DNA from: Madurella fahalii
Lineage: Eukaryota > Ascomycota > Sordariomycetes > Sordariales
Direction of reading: 5' to 3'
DNA: 64,000 nucleotides
NCBI GenBank assembly: GCA_029876055.1
Contig: CM056876.1
Location: 2,108,001 to 2,172,000 of the forward strand
The stretch's first letter is position 1. Every line of letters starts with the position of its first letter. A program made the position numbers and the translations under genes. Below the pieces are notes generated by a model. That model saw only the letters and a program-made list of their open reading frames with translations, was not told where the DNA came from and made no database searches. Shown here piece after piece: positions 36,695 through 47,215 of this stretch.

Positions 36695-37902
36695 CTAAGC
36701 AGGAGCCGTGCCTTTCTGGGCATTGTTCTGCTCAGGGTTGTCGATGCCGGTGTCCGAGCCAAGGCCCGAATCCTCCTGCTCTGTGACCGAGGTATTGACG
36801 GTCTCGCCCGTGCTAGCATTGACAAAGTTGTCGCCCTCGACGACGACTTCGCGGTTTCCAATGCGGCGCATGAGCTCAAAGAAGCGCGAGTTCTTGAACT
36901 TTTCCGACGTGTTACCCGAAACCGAATTGACAATGTCGACGGCGGCGCGGGCGAGATCTTCGTCGGAGCGCCGCTTCTCCTGCTCCTTGGCGAGCTCCTC
37001 CAGGTTGTGATCGATAACTTCCATTTCTTCAGCGCTCGGCGGCCGGACCGTGGCGCCCGCCTCGACGCGAGGGCCGTGCTCGGCCATCCACTTGTCCTGC
37101 TCCTCGACAAACTCGTTATTAGCGAGCTTCTGCTTCTCGCTCCAGTCGGCCAACTCGTTCTCGAAATTGGCGTCGTCGTATTCACCGAAGGCGCGGTTGA
37201 AGGCTTCAACGTCGACAGCGCTCTCGAGCGACAACTCGGCCTGAGGCTGCTGCTGAGCAGCTGTGTTCATCCCGGGGTTCTGGAAAGCGAACGAAAGCGC
37301 CGGAGGGGCACCACCGTGCATTGGCATGGCAAAGGGAGCCATCCCTGGGTGCTGCAAATTCATTCCCGGAGCCACAGCGACCGGATGAACCTGGTTCGGC
37401 GTAGCAACGCTGGGACCGGCTGCATCGGCTGCCAGCTGCATGCCCGCAAACTGATTTACCCACTCCTGATGGGAAGCCCCGCCAGTGGCAGGGGAGCTCA
37501 GGCGAGCAGCGGGAGCACTGGGACCAACAATGTTACTCATCATGGTAGGCACACCGGCAGCTGGATGGCCATAGCCTCTGGCGGCGGGCGCATGGTGAAC
37601 CACCGGACCAATGGCGTCCATATCGAGCTGGGGCCCGAAGGCCGGATCGATTGGGGCGCTCTGCTGAAAGCCTCCAAACGCCATCTCTGCGTCATTGGAG
37701 TGGGGAGTCTGCGATCGGAAGGCCTGTTCCAGCCAAGGTCAGCGATTGCGCCCCTCTCCCTGCCCGCTCTCGTAGGACTCACATTTCCCGGACCGGTCTG
37801 CGGCGCGTTGACGAAGCGATCCTGGTGGAGAGTGCGGTCGCGGTCGGCATGCGCAAGAAGGTTCTTGGTGCCGTTGGAGGGACCGCACATGCTATCCGCC
37901 AT
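36695..37902 (-). CDS. pex20: Peroxin PEX20, PTS2 co-receptor
   Basis: A predicted 382-aa cytosolic shuttle that works with PEX7 to carry PTS2 proteins to the peroxisomal docking complex. Exons on the minus strand are 37902-37783 and 37723-36695, joined in phase over a 59-bp intron (GTGAGT donor). The N-terminus MADSMCGPSNGTKNLLAHAD carries the conserved cysteine (Cys6) used in family members for ubiquitin-dependent recycling, followed by a conserved basic-acidic segment ending DRTLHQDRF. A WxxxF motif (EWVNQF) offers PEX14/PEX13 binding. The middle is Ala/Pro/Met-rich and disordered; the C-terminal half is acidic-helical and includes the presumed PEX7-binding region. The second ATG (MAFGGFQQ) is in frame, but the upstream exon is clearly conserved, so the earlier start is chosen. 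Divergent from SEC13 with 661 bp between starts. Confidence 0.9.
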
Positions 37903-38563
37903 CTTGACGGCTGATGTACGCGACGAGCGAGCGATTCGCGATTTTCTGGCGTTTCTCTAAGAGAAGAGTATACTGGATATCGGTTCTTATGGGGGAAGAA
38001 GGGATAGCCAAACGTAGATCGGGATGCCGAGGTCCTCCGGACATGCGTCAGGGCGAACCGAGCCGGTGGATATTGTTGCGACTGCGTTGAGTAGGAAAGG
38101 GAAAAGAGAGCAAGGAGGTTATTGAAACATTATTTATTGTCGTGACACTGCTGGCGTCCATTTCTTTGAGCGGACCCGCTCTCTGCTCATCTGCGTGGTG
38201 TTGGCGCGAGATTCGCCATGAGGTGGTGACGGTGGTGATGGTGGATGTCCATGGCTGCACTGGTGTTGTGACTAGCCGATGGCGAGCTTGTGACCGAGGG
38301 GCAAAGCCGGGGGTGGGGTTTGAGTGTGGGGTTGCACTATGTGGGGCTGGTCCGGGTTCACCTCGGTGAGCCCGCATTCACCGCCCTGACCTCGAATTTC
38401 TTGCCAGTTTGACAACAGGGGTTGCCTAGCGCACCGTGCCACTGCTCCGGCGGCGCAACAAGTTTCTGGACTTGCAATTGAGGCCCAACGCTTTGGAAAC
38501 ACCACAGGTTGCTTTGTTCTATTTGTTCTCAGAGCCCCTCAAAAGATAGAGATACAGTCCAAA
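37903..38563. promoter_or_regulatory. Shared divergent promoter region of PEX20 and SEC13
   Basis: The 661 bp between the two start codons must contain both promoters and 5' UTRs. No coding frame or confident transcription-factor site was identified. Confidence 0.6.
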
Positions 38564-39722
38564 ATGGTGCGCGCTCCATTCACCACTGCATTCCCCCGGC
38601 CCAGACTCGTCCCGACCAAACCAGCTGCTAACCAAGCTCGCTCCAGTCAGCAGGAGCCCAGGTCATCGCCAACTCTGGCCACGATGACATGATTGTACGT
38701 TGTCCCCCTACCTGTTCGATCCGCACAGGGACCTTCTCCCACTACGACCAAGCCATGTACAAACGGGGGGCCGAGACCTGACGCAAAACAGCATGACGCA
38801 GTGCTTGACTATTACGGCCGGAGGTTAGCAACCTGCTCGTCAGATCGCACCATCAAGATCTTCGAGATCGAGGGCGAGAGCCAACGGCTCACCGAGACAC
38901 TCAAGGGGTATGTGGGAATAATCCAGAAAATAAAAGCAAAAAGGAACCCGCATTCTCACCAAACGCAAAAACAGGCACGATGGCGCAGTCTGGTGCGTCT
39001 CCTGGGCGCACCCAAAGTACGGCAACATCCTGGCGAGCGCGGGCTACGACGGCAAGGTGCTGATCTGGCGCGAGATGAACGGGGCGTGGCAGCGCATCTT
39101 TGACTTTGCGCTGCACAAGGCCAGCGTCAACGTGGTGTCGTGGGCGCCGCACGAGGCGGGCTGCCTGCTCGCGTGCGCGTCGTCGGACGGCAACGTCAGC
39201 GTGCTCGAGTTCAAGGACAACAGCTGGGAGCACAGCATCTTCCACGCGCACGGGCTCGGCGTCAACTCGGTCTCGTGGGCGCCCGCCACCAACCCGGGCA
39301 GCATCGTCAGCAGCAAGCCGAGCCCCAAGGCGACGGGCAACCGGCGCTTCGTCACGGGCGGGTCCGACAACGCGCTCAAGATCTGGGCCTACGACCCGGC
39401 CACCAACGGGTACAAGATGGAGCGGGAGCCGCTGACGGGCCACACAGACTGGGTGCGCGACGTGGCCTGGAGCCCGACGGTGCTGCAAAAGAGCTACATT
39501 GCGAGCGCCTCGCAGGACCGGACGGTGCGCATCTGGACGAGCGATCCGGCCAGCCCGGGCCAGTGGAACTGCAAGGTGCTCAACTTTGACGCGGCCGTCT
39601 GGCGCGTGAGCTGGTCGCTGAGCGGGAACGTGCTGGCCGCCAGCGGGGCCGACAACAAGGTGACGCTGTGGAAGGAGAACCTGAGGGGCGAGTGGGAGTG
39701 CGTCAAGACGATCGAGGAGTAA
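38564..39722 (+). CDS. sec13: SEC13, WD40 subunit of COPII coat and nuclear pore
   Basis: A 304-aa beta-propeller that pairs with SEC31 in the COPII outer coat at ER exit sites, with Nup84-complex partners at the pore and with the SEA complex. Exons are 38564-38566 (the ATG alone), 38647-38694, 38792-38907 and 38975-39722; introns are GT-AG and phases close. Removing intron 1 gives MSAGAQVIANSGHDDMI, the family's usual start, leading into HDAVLDYYGRRLATCSSDRT. Six WD-type blades are visible, with conserved units such as HDGAVWCVSWAHPKYGNILA and GGSDNALKIWAYDP. Length matches the family (about 300). The final exon is noticeably GC-rich. Convergent with the sugar dehydrogenase gene downstream (328 bp apart). 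Reading straight through the first ATG gives an unrelated 40-residue peptide, which supports the 3-nt first exon. Confidence 0.95.
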
Positions 39723-40050
39723 TGACATGTTCTAGCAACGGTGGCAGCTGGGCGTTAACGGTTATGGACGGTCTATTAGAGTTTAATGCCGACTTTTGTG
39801 GTGTCTGCGCGCCCTGCCATGTCATGAAGATGCGACTTGCATTTCGGCTTAAAACCGCCTTTTCTAGGGGATGCACTGGCTAACTATACCTCTAGTTCCT
39901 TCTAAAAGCTGTTCTATCATCGACCAGCATTAATATACCCCTGGCTAAGAAAAAAAAAATCAGACCTCCACATGTGGTGATATGGATCATGTCCACCCCG
40001 CACATAATTTCATAACCGGTCATTGACGGTATAATAAGGTACGCAGCATT
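39723..40050. other. Convergent 3' intergenic spacer
   Basis: 328 bp between the stop codons of SEC13 and the sugar dehydrogenase gene; holds both 3' UTRs and an A-rich run near 39950. No gene. Confidence 0.7.
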
Positions 40051-41631
40051 TCAACCCACAACCATGAACACCGCACCAACGGCCGCCACAGCCACGGTCA
40101 GCCCAAGTACCACCCAACCCTCCAAACTACCATCGCGCCTTAACCCTGGCGCGGCCGAATCACTAGACGTAGGCCCCGCCCCGCCGCCGGTTGGGGTGGT
40201 CACCGTGCCGCTCCACGTACTCGTCGGGGCGGGCCCGGGCCCGGTCTGCTGCAACACCAAAATCTCGCCCGTGTCATCGCTCGTAACAAACAGCCTCCCC
40301 TCCACGCGCGGATCGAACACCATGCCTGTGGGCCTGAAGCAAGCGCGGGGGCACGCCGACAAGTCCGGGCTGGAGAGAATGTCCACCACCGCCGTGATGC
40401 TGTCGGGGGGTTCGGTCGGCTGGCCCGTCGAGGACGAGAAGAACACCGACGAGACCTTGTACCCGGCCATTTGGTCCCGGTTCCAGCTGCCGTGGAAGGA
40501 TATGAAGGCGCGCGAGCCGTCCGAGGGTGGGAACTTGATGTCGAGCGGGGCCATGTGCGCGCGGAACGTCAGGCGGGGTGGGGTGTAGTCCCTCGCACAG
40601 GTCTCATCGGTGACCTCGGGGTTGCTGTTCCGGCCGTCGATGACGAACTGGTCGCCTACGCCGAGGTCGCCGCGCTCGACCATGCTGGACGTGTTCCACA
40701 GGGCGAAGCAGTACGGGTATCCGTGGTTGGCGCCGAGCGTGGACGTGTCGTTGAGGTAGCCGTGGAAGTTGAGCTCCTCGCCTGGGTTGTCCTCGTGGAT
40801 GTCCTGTCCGCGACGCCCGATTTGGTCGGCGCTGTTCTCGACACTCCAGATGCCGCCCGTGACTGGGTGCTCGGCGACGCCAACCGAGTTGCGGAGGCCC
40901 CAGCCGATGAGAAGACCGTCGGCGGCGTAGTCGTAGGGCTGAGTAGTGTCCGTCATGTTGGCGACGTTGAATGCACGGATCTGGGAGATGCCACTGGTCC
41001 GATCGGCAGCCTCGGGGTCGATGTTCCCGTCGCTACCTTGGGAGATGAGAAGCAGGCCAGGCTGCCTTTGGGAGAGGAGCAAGGTCCGCGTTTCGTGGCC
41101 CCCATTGGGGCTGATGCGAACCAGCGTGCGCTGGTCTCGCACAGCGACCTCGTCCGGATCGTAGGTCCAGCTGTAGACGTTCTCAGTAGACGAGGCGTAC
41201 AGGGTTCTGCCATCTTCCGAGAGCTCGAGGCCGTGGTTGAGCTGGCGCTGGTGTGAGTGAGATTCCACTGGTAGCCGTCGATGAAGACTTACATTCCGGT
41301 CCCTCACCAGGGTTCGGCTCCTGCTGACGGATAGACAAGTTCCTCCGTTGTCGTCAAGGGTCAGATGCGTGATTCCAAAGCCGGCCTCAACCACGATCAG
41401 AGCGCCGTTGCTGTCGACTTTTATGCTACGTGGAAACGACAGCCCTGTGGCGATCAATTGGGCTCTCCAGCCGTCCGCTGCAATCGGCGGTGAATAAGAC
41501 GGCGTCAGGGCGTTTGGACATGGCGCCGCCGACGAGCTAGATGCCGGCGGGCTTGTTGTGTCCTGTGCCGCGGCGCTGCTGTAATACAGCAGCAGAGCTG
41601 CCACTGCAGCTTGCTTGCCGAGAAGCTTCAT
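40051..41631 (-). CDS. Secreted, GPI-type PQQ-dependent sugar dehydrogenase (AA12-like)
   Basis: A predicted 509-aa extracellular quinoprotein resembling CAZy AA12 pyranose dehydrogenases, which oxidise sugars at C1 or C2 and can pass electrons to redox partners. Exons on the minus strand are 41631-41293 and 41241-40051. The 51-bp intron (GTAAGT to CAG) is in frame and stop-free; it is inferred because removal gives VRDRNLNHGLELSEDGRTLY, the expected propeller sequence. Residues 1-22 are a signal peptide. The core shows GLSFPRSIKVD, LNHGLELS, GLRNSVGVAEHP, NPGEELNFHGY, GANHGYPYCFALW, PPRLTFRAHMAPLDIKF, ISFHGSWNRD and PTGMVFDP, typical of the sorbosone dehydrogenase-like six-blade propeller. 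The C-terminal Thr/Ser/Gly linker and final hydrophobic segment suggest a GPI anchor. No carbohydrate-binding module or cytochrome domain is visible. Confidence 0.88.
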   Translation of the reverse strand: MKLLGKQAAVAALLLYYSSAAAQDTTSPPASSSSAAPCPNALTPSYSPPIAADGWRAQLIATGLSFPRSIKVDSNGALIVVEAGFGITHLTLDDNGGTCLSVSRSRTLVRDRNVSLHRRLPVESHSHQRQLNHGLELSEDGRTLYASSTENVYSWTYDPDEVAVRDQRTLVRISPNGGHETRTLLLSQRQPGLLLISQGSDGNIDPEAADRTSGISQIRAFNVANMTDTTQPYDYAADGLLIGWGLRNSVGVAEHPVTGGIWSVENSADQIGRRGQDIHEDNPGEELNFHGYLNDTSTLGANHGYPYCFALWNTSSMVERGDLGVGDQFVIDGRNSNPEVTDETCARDYTPPRLTFRAHMAPLDIKFPPSDGSRAFISFHGSWNRDQMAGYKVSSVFFSSSTGQPTEPPDSITAVVDILSSPDLSACPRACFRPTGMVFDPRVEGRLFVTSDDTGEILVLQQTGPGPAPTSTWSGTVTTPTGGGAGPTSSDSAAPGLRRDGSLEGWVVLGLTVAVAAVGAVFMVVG

Positions 41632-42475
41632 GCTGCTGCAGCCGTGAAAGTGTGAGTCTCCGTTGCGATGGGAATCACGGCCGCCTCTCTACGAGTTTGG
41701 AGGGGAAGGGAAAGAAGACGGGAAATTCTTTGGTTTTGAGCAGAGAGTCTAGCACACCGGCCACCCTCAGAGTCGTCGTCATCAAGCTCCACGCCTTCCT
41801 GGTCTTGGTGTTCTTGGCAGCCAATGCTGAGAGGTGCCATGAGGCTGACGCAGGAACCAACAACAGACGGGAATTATTGCTGGGGTGATGCAATATTCCC
41901 GAACATGGATGGATACACCTGCTCAATGCGATGCACAGCGTTCACGCTACAGTCTGTGCGTGCCCGTCCCCATCGTCCCAAAGTCATCCATGGTTTTTGT
42001 GTGTTGCAGGTCTGGTACTGCAAGTTTGGTCTGGTTTGTACCTTTGTGGGCGTTGAAACGCATAAAGAGCTGTCGGGGGTCGGGATTTCATTGGTGTTTT
42101 GGGTCACCTCATCCGCCATTTTCGTCTTCCTCCGACAGCTCGGACAAACCACCCTGGCAGAGGCTGTCCCTTTCCATGTCAAACGGCTCAGAGGCAGAGG
42201 GAAACTATTTACCCCAACCTATCGCGAGCAACGTGGGACAATCGGCCATGGCTTACATGTCAGTGTACTGATACGGATTTCTTCATATTGATACACCCGA
42301 TATACACTCTTTTCTCTGATGTGTAGTTCAAATATTTATTTAATAATCTTATTTTATTTTATTTACTTAATTTTTTTTTTTTTTTTTTTTTTGGTTGGTT
42401 GGTTGGTTGTTTTTGAGAAGATGGCCTTCACGTTGCAGTATGTTCGGCTCTTCATATTCGCAGTTGATGGTGCCC
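41632..42475. other. Intergenic, sugar dehydrogenase promoter side
   Basis: About 840 bp with no supportable gene. Contains the dehydrogenase upstream region, a T22 run at 42371-42392 directly followed by four to five GGTT units, and the aldolase 3' flank. Confidence 0.65.
42371..42410. repeat. T22 run followed by GGTT tetranucleotide repeat
   Basis: Twenty-two T then about four GGTT units, in the 3' flank of the aldolase gene. Confidence 0.9.
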
Positions 42476-43545
42476 TCATCTTGCGATACTCTTCTCAATA
42501 TTGGCAACCTCTGCGAGTGCCTCCCTAATCTTCCTCTTCGCGTCCTCACTAGGGGCCAAGTACGGCCTCCTCGGCCTGAATTTGTCCTCCGCGCCCTCGA
42601 TACCAGCTACCGGTGCCGTGAAAACGCTCGCGGCATACTTTACTGCCGCAATTCCCCCAGCTTTCAAAGCCTGCTCCGCCAGCGCTGCTTTCCGATGCAG
42701 CTCCAGCGCCTCCTGCATCTTGCCGGCCTTGTAGAGGTTATACACCTCCACGATGGTCTTGGGAAACACATTCCCAAACGCCGCAATACATCCAGCACTC
42801 CCAACCGCCAGCCCTCCAATCAGGAAATCACTCTGCCCTCCAAACACTGCAAACCTCTCGGGTGGAAACTCGGCCGCCAGCCGCGTGATCTTGGCCACGC
42901 TTCCGCATGTGAGCTTTACGCCGACGACATTCTCGTGCTTCCTCACCAGGTTCGCAATGGTCTCACTAAAGCCAATCAGTCAGCAATCAACATGATCAGC
43001 TTCCCTCCCCCTGTCATATGAGGGAGGAAAGAAAAAGAAAAAGAAAAAGAAAAAGAAAAACCATACCTATCCAAATCAACCCCATTACAAACCCCAGGGA
43101 AATTATACACCACCACCCCCAACCCCCTCCTCGCGCTCTCCTCGGCCACTTCCGCGTAGAACCCCTCCACCACCTGGCCCAGGCCGGGCCCGGCCACCTT
43201 GAAGTACCCGGGCGGCAGCACCAGCACATAGTCGGCGCCGGCGTCGGCCGCGTCGCCGACGAACTCGCGCACCTGCCGCGTCGAGTGCCCGCCGACGCCC
43301 GCCATGATGGGGACGGCCGGGCCGAGGGCCTCGCGCGCCAGGGCGAGCAGCGCGCGCCGCTCGTCGCGCGTGAGCAGGAACGTCTCGGCGTTGGTGCCCA
43401 GCACCACCAGCCCCGCGAGGCCCGTCCGCGTGCCCAGGTGGGAGAAGTAGCGCTGCTGCGCGGGCAGGTCGAGCGTGTCGGTCTCGTGGTCGAAGAGGGT
43501 CACCGCGGGACACCAGACTCCTGAGGGGGGGACTTTAGGGGCCAT
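42476..43545 (-). CDS. DHDPS/NAL-family aldolase
   Basis: A predicted 322-aa class I aldolase of the dihydrodipicolinate synthase/N-acetylneuraminate lyase superfamily. Exons on the minus strand are 43545-43067 and 42965-42476, joined in phase over a 101-bp intron (GTATGG to TAG). The Schiff-base lysine is Lys177 in GVKLTCG; the catalytic tyrosine is Tyr147 in VVYNFPG; the pyruvate-carboxylate loop reads GTNAET (50-55) instead of the bacterial GTTGE. Fungi use lysine made by the alpha-aminoadipate route, so true DHDPS activity is unlikely. Candidate roles are 4-hydroxy-2-oxoglutarate aldolase or a 2-keto-3-deoxy-sugar-acid aldolase (the GaaC/LGA1 reaction in galacturonate breakdown). Length fits. 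Substrate is not settled by sequence. Confidence 0.88.
43028..43060. repeat. AAAAAG hexanucleotide repeat inside the aldolase intron
   Basis: About five AAAAAG units on the plus strand, that is, a CTTTTT pyrimidine tract on the transcribed strand, near the 5' side of the intron. If this intron were retained the frame would read a Phe-Ser repeat and soon stop. Confidence 0.9.
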
Positions 43546-44378
43546 GGTTGGTGTACTGGAAGGGTAGGTAGGTAGGTAGGGAGGGAAGGAGGGAAGTAGC
43601 TAAGGTTGTTTGGATGGGGTTTTGTTGGGTTGGGTGGTCTGAGAGGTTTTGGGCGTGGGATTCGATGGGTGATAAAGAGATGTAAGTGAACAGTAGGTGG
43701 GTGGGTACGTTTCGACCGATCTCTCTCTGCGGTTAGGTACAGCAAGGAAATGTCCACATAAGCCAACTGGGGAACTGAAACTGAGGTAAGCTCTGAGTGA
43801 GATGCTAAATACAAGACGGGAAGGTGTTTTCCCAATCGGAATCTTGGGCAGCTAACAACTGGGCACCGATGGCGGGGCGGCCGAGGGAGGATGCGGAGAC
43901 ATCGGAGACCCGCCGGCTGCACACCGAACGCCGGGCCAACTCCTCCCGAGCGGGCGTTATTCCCGCCTCCCGACAAAGACGGTGCAACGTCACCCACCCT
44001 CTCCTGGTCTTCGACACCACATACTGATTCTGGCACATTTTCCACTTGTTGCTTGCTCGTATCTCGGAAGCGAAGGTATTATTAACAGATTTTGCCTCAG
44101 TGTCCGAGTAGACCCCATGTTTTGAAGCAGAAGACAACGAAAAAGGGAAAGAAACAGACAAGGTCGTGTCGAAAGCCCCGGTCAAGAGAACAGCAGCGCA
44201 GAAAACGACAAGGAAAAGGGAATAAGATATGAAAGAAAATAGACAGGTGGGCACCTCCCCACGCCCCAGCAAGGCTGTGTATCCCCACAAGTTGTATCTG
44301 CTCCTGAAACCCACCCCTCCCTCCCTTCCAAAGTGCAAAGTCGCAGCTCCAATGAACAATGTAAACAAGCTAGCGCTA
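43546..44378. other. Intergenic between aldolase and Whi2-like gene
   Basis: About 830 bp holding the aldolase promoter (with GGTA/GGGA short repeats near 43562-43600) and the 3' flank of the Whi2-like gene. The open frames seen are mutually overlapping and motif-free. Confidence 0.6.
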
Positions 44379-46239
44379 CTAGCGTAGACCTATCACGCTC
44401 ATCTCGAGCGTCCACACCCTACGGATCCAGACCTTGAGCTTTTTGCCCTCGAGCCCCTCGACATTGTCTAGCTCGACGCACTCCCACCAGCAGCGGCGCG
44501 CCGGCTTGCGCCAGAACAGCAACAACTTCTGCGCCATCCCGACCGCGTTGCTTCCCATGTCGTTGCCGCGAATGTCGGACCGCAGCCTCGCCAGCGCCAG
44601 GCTGCAGATGACGGCCTTGTTAGGCTCGCGCGCGCGGTGGCCCCATCTGTCGTCATGGTTGAAGCCGCTGTGGTTATCTAATTAGCATGCCGTGCGAGAA
44701 AAAAAAAAAAAAAAAAAAAAACCTCACCCCGCCGTCAACATCTCAATAAGATGCGCCTCGGTCGTGCCCGGCTCGTCGCTCTTCTTCAGGCCGCTAAAGA
44801 TGCCGTCCTGCTTAAGCAGCGCCTTGGCTGCTGCTCGCTTGACCTCCATCATCTCAGGCTGCTCAATGTCCTGCTTGTGCGGGATGGCGTAGAAGTCGAG
44901 GTCCTCACGCAGCACGATGATACCAGCACGCCTGCTACTTTCATCCCGCACGCCCGGCTCCAGCGGGACAACGTCGCCGTCCTGGCTGGCCGACGCGCTC
45001 GGCTCCGACGGAATGGTCTGTGCCACGTTCCGAAAGAATTCCAACATGTACTGCAGCGATTCCGGGTCGTACTGCGTGTGCAAATAAGCGTCAGCTATAT
45101 GTATGTCTAGGTTGCGGGGTATATTGCGGATGTGGGAAGCGTCTCCCTGAGGAAACGCTGCGCTCATCATGATCTCGGGAACCCTCAGCGGGTGGTCCTG
45201 GACTTGGAGGGAATCATCGCCGGCGAGCTTGTCAAGGTCAAGATAGCAAATGAAACCGGGTGAACCCACATCAACTTGGACAGCGTCTCCCTCGGTAAAG
45301 CCGCCCATGTGCCCTTCAGGGAAGAGACCGTTGGGGAAAAGCGAGAGGAGAACAAATTCGGGTAGTGTTAGGAGCTCGTCTCTGGATAGAGTAAAGCGGG
45401 TGCCCCTACTCAAACAATCAGCTCTGCGTGTGGTCGAAACGGAAACCCGACGCGCTGAGCCGGCTCTTACCGCAAGTCCATCGTAATCGTCTCATCGGCG
45501 GAAACATCTGAGAGCCCCATTGTTAGCATCGCAGACTTTGAGGAACCTGTTCCGACAGCGGCTGCTCACCTCCAAGTGGATTGATGGCATGCCCGCCCTG
45601 CTGAACCTGAGTAATAATACTCGAGGCGCCTCCTGCGGCCGCCATGAGGTATGTGAATGACTGGAGGGGACTTGATCCCTCCGAATATGCCGGTGGCGGC
45701 TCTGTTTCCTCGTCCTTGCTGCTCGAGCCGTCACGAGCCTTGGTATCCTGGGGGAGCGCGCGCTTGGTCTCGTCTTCAAACTGTAAGGCTGCGGACGCGC
45801 TATTCGAGGACTCTGGCGCTACTTGGTAGGCAGGCGCATACGCGGGAGCGGCAGTAGAGGCTGAAGCGGCTTCGTCGGTGTCGGCGACAGCGGGCTTGTA
45901 CGGTTCGCACGGCTCGAGTACAGATGCCGCAGCCTCGTGGTCCGCGGCAGCAAAGAGCGACGAAAACGAAGGTGGCGGCCGGAAGGCTGAACTGGCCGAG
46001 GCCTCTGACGCGGGATACTGCGGCGGCGGGGAACGTTGGCGCGAGGGCGAGTCTTGGGCGGTAGCGGTTTCTGCGTCGACCTCAGCCGTGAAGCACACTA
46101 GGTTCGTGTCGGCCACGGCGTCTTGTGGATCCGCAATCCCTGCCTCCTCGTCGACACTGCGCCGTTTGCGGGAGAAAGGCCCGAAGGACGAGCTGCTCGA
46201 GTCCCCCGAGTCGGACAACGTGATGGCGGAGAAGGGCGG
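44379..46239 (-). CDS. Whi2-like BTB-domain regulator (5' end unresolved)
   Basis: Resembles the fungal Whi2-type protein, which in yeast partners Psr1/Psr2 phosphatases in stress response and growth arrest. Exons on the minus strand: about 46239-45570, 45507-45471, 45405-44728 and 44667-44379; introns are GT-AG and frame closes. About 220 N-terminal residues are Ser/Pro/Ala-rich and disordered, including SFGPFSRKRR. A BTB-like block follows: ITMDLRGTRFTLSRDELLTL, PEFVLLSLFPNGL, HTQYDPESLQYMLEFFRNV. The C-terminus holds FYAIP, CWWECVELD and WIRRVWTLEMSVIG. No ATG precedes the disordered region in this frame: upstream there is only a TAA at 46258-46260, so a 5' exon must be spliced on (a TACAG acceptor ends at 46240), or translation begins at an internal Met much further in. 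The last intron contains a T20-type run. Confidence 0.8.
44700..44721. repeat. A-run (T-run on coding strand) in last intron of the Whi2-like gene
   Basis: About 21 A on the plus strand, lying just after the GTGAGG donor of the final intron on the transcribed strand. Confidence 0.9.
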
Positions 46240-47215
46240 CTGTACAGCTGAGCTGCGTTATATCGATGGCTGGCGACACCGGGGTTACTTGTTCGGCCGG
46301 CGTTCCCCGTCGTTGGATACCCGCAGTGTCCGTGGATTGCCTTGCTCGAAGTCACGGCAGAATGACTGGCGTCCCAATTCGGCGCTTGGTCAGGTGCAGC
46401 TTGCTTGCCCAAAGTGCGGATGAATGCTGGGGAAATGGAGTTTGGGAGGTTGCCCGAATGCCTGCGCCCAATTCAATGCATCAAACTGGCGAAGCTGAGG
46501 AATCTAACGGCCGAACAAAACAACGATTCAGCGGCAGAGAAGCATAAGTGAAGTTGGAGACATTTGATCGACCCGATAATTAGTTTGTATGCACAGGGTC
46601 GTCCTGGGAATGTCAGGGATTCCCAAGATGAGGTTGACCCTGGCGAGCCGCTGAGAGGTTGCCGACCCCCCCCCCCCCTGAAGCGTCGCTAACAAATTCC
46701 CTCTTCCCACGGCAATTGGCACGTTGATGTCCGTGGAGAAGACCAATCGCGGTTTGCTCCTCAGGGCCCACTTCACTGAACACCCGGCCCGGCTTGGGTA
46801 GCCGCCGGGGGTCGAGAACACGCTATCATGGATCTACAGTAGGAATGCTTGCCAAGGGCTAGAGATGCAACATCACTTCCTGGCGATTTCACCTTGGAAA
46901 ATTGGTTTACACAAGCTGGACTGCAGAGTGTGTAATCCATAGGTTGAATATGCTCTTTACGGTTGTGCATCGGCATATGTAACTCACATTCACATGTTGG
47001 CTGTGGATCCATGAATGGCTGGTTCTGGCGTGCTTCCAAAACAAGAGACTAGAGACCAATAAATCCACACGGGATTATTCCCAGCTGTCAAGAATAACCG
47101 ACTGGACGTCCCTGGTGAGAAGGTCTGTCACGTTGGATGGGCACTGCTAGATCTGTTAAGGGATAACCCGTCTTCCCTAGCTGATTTGCAGAGGTTAATG
47201 TCATTGCACAAGGTA
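46240..47215. other. Intergenic: Whi2-like 5' region and GPATCH1-like 3' flank
   Basis: About one kilobase. It should contain the missing 5' exon and promoter of the Whi2-like gene. A minus-strand frame that would join in phase (GKQAAPDQAPNWDASHSA) runs through about 46300-46412, but it too lacks an ATG. A C11 run lies near 46668-46679. No separate gene seen. Confidence 0.5.

Noticed and set aside
36623..37960. 445-codon plus-strand frame
   Set aside because: It is the antisense shadow of PEX20, whose frame has family motifs.
38901..39728. 275-codon minus-strand frame
   Set aside because: Antisense shadow of the GC-rich last exon of SEC13.
40471..41256. 261-codon plus-strand frame
   Set aside because: Antisense shadow of the sugar dehydrogenase gene.
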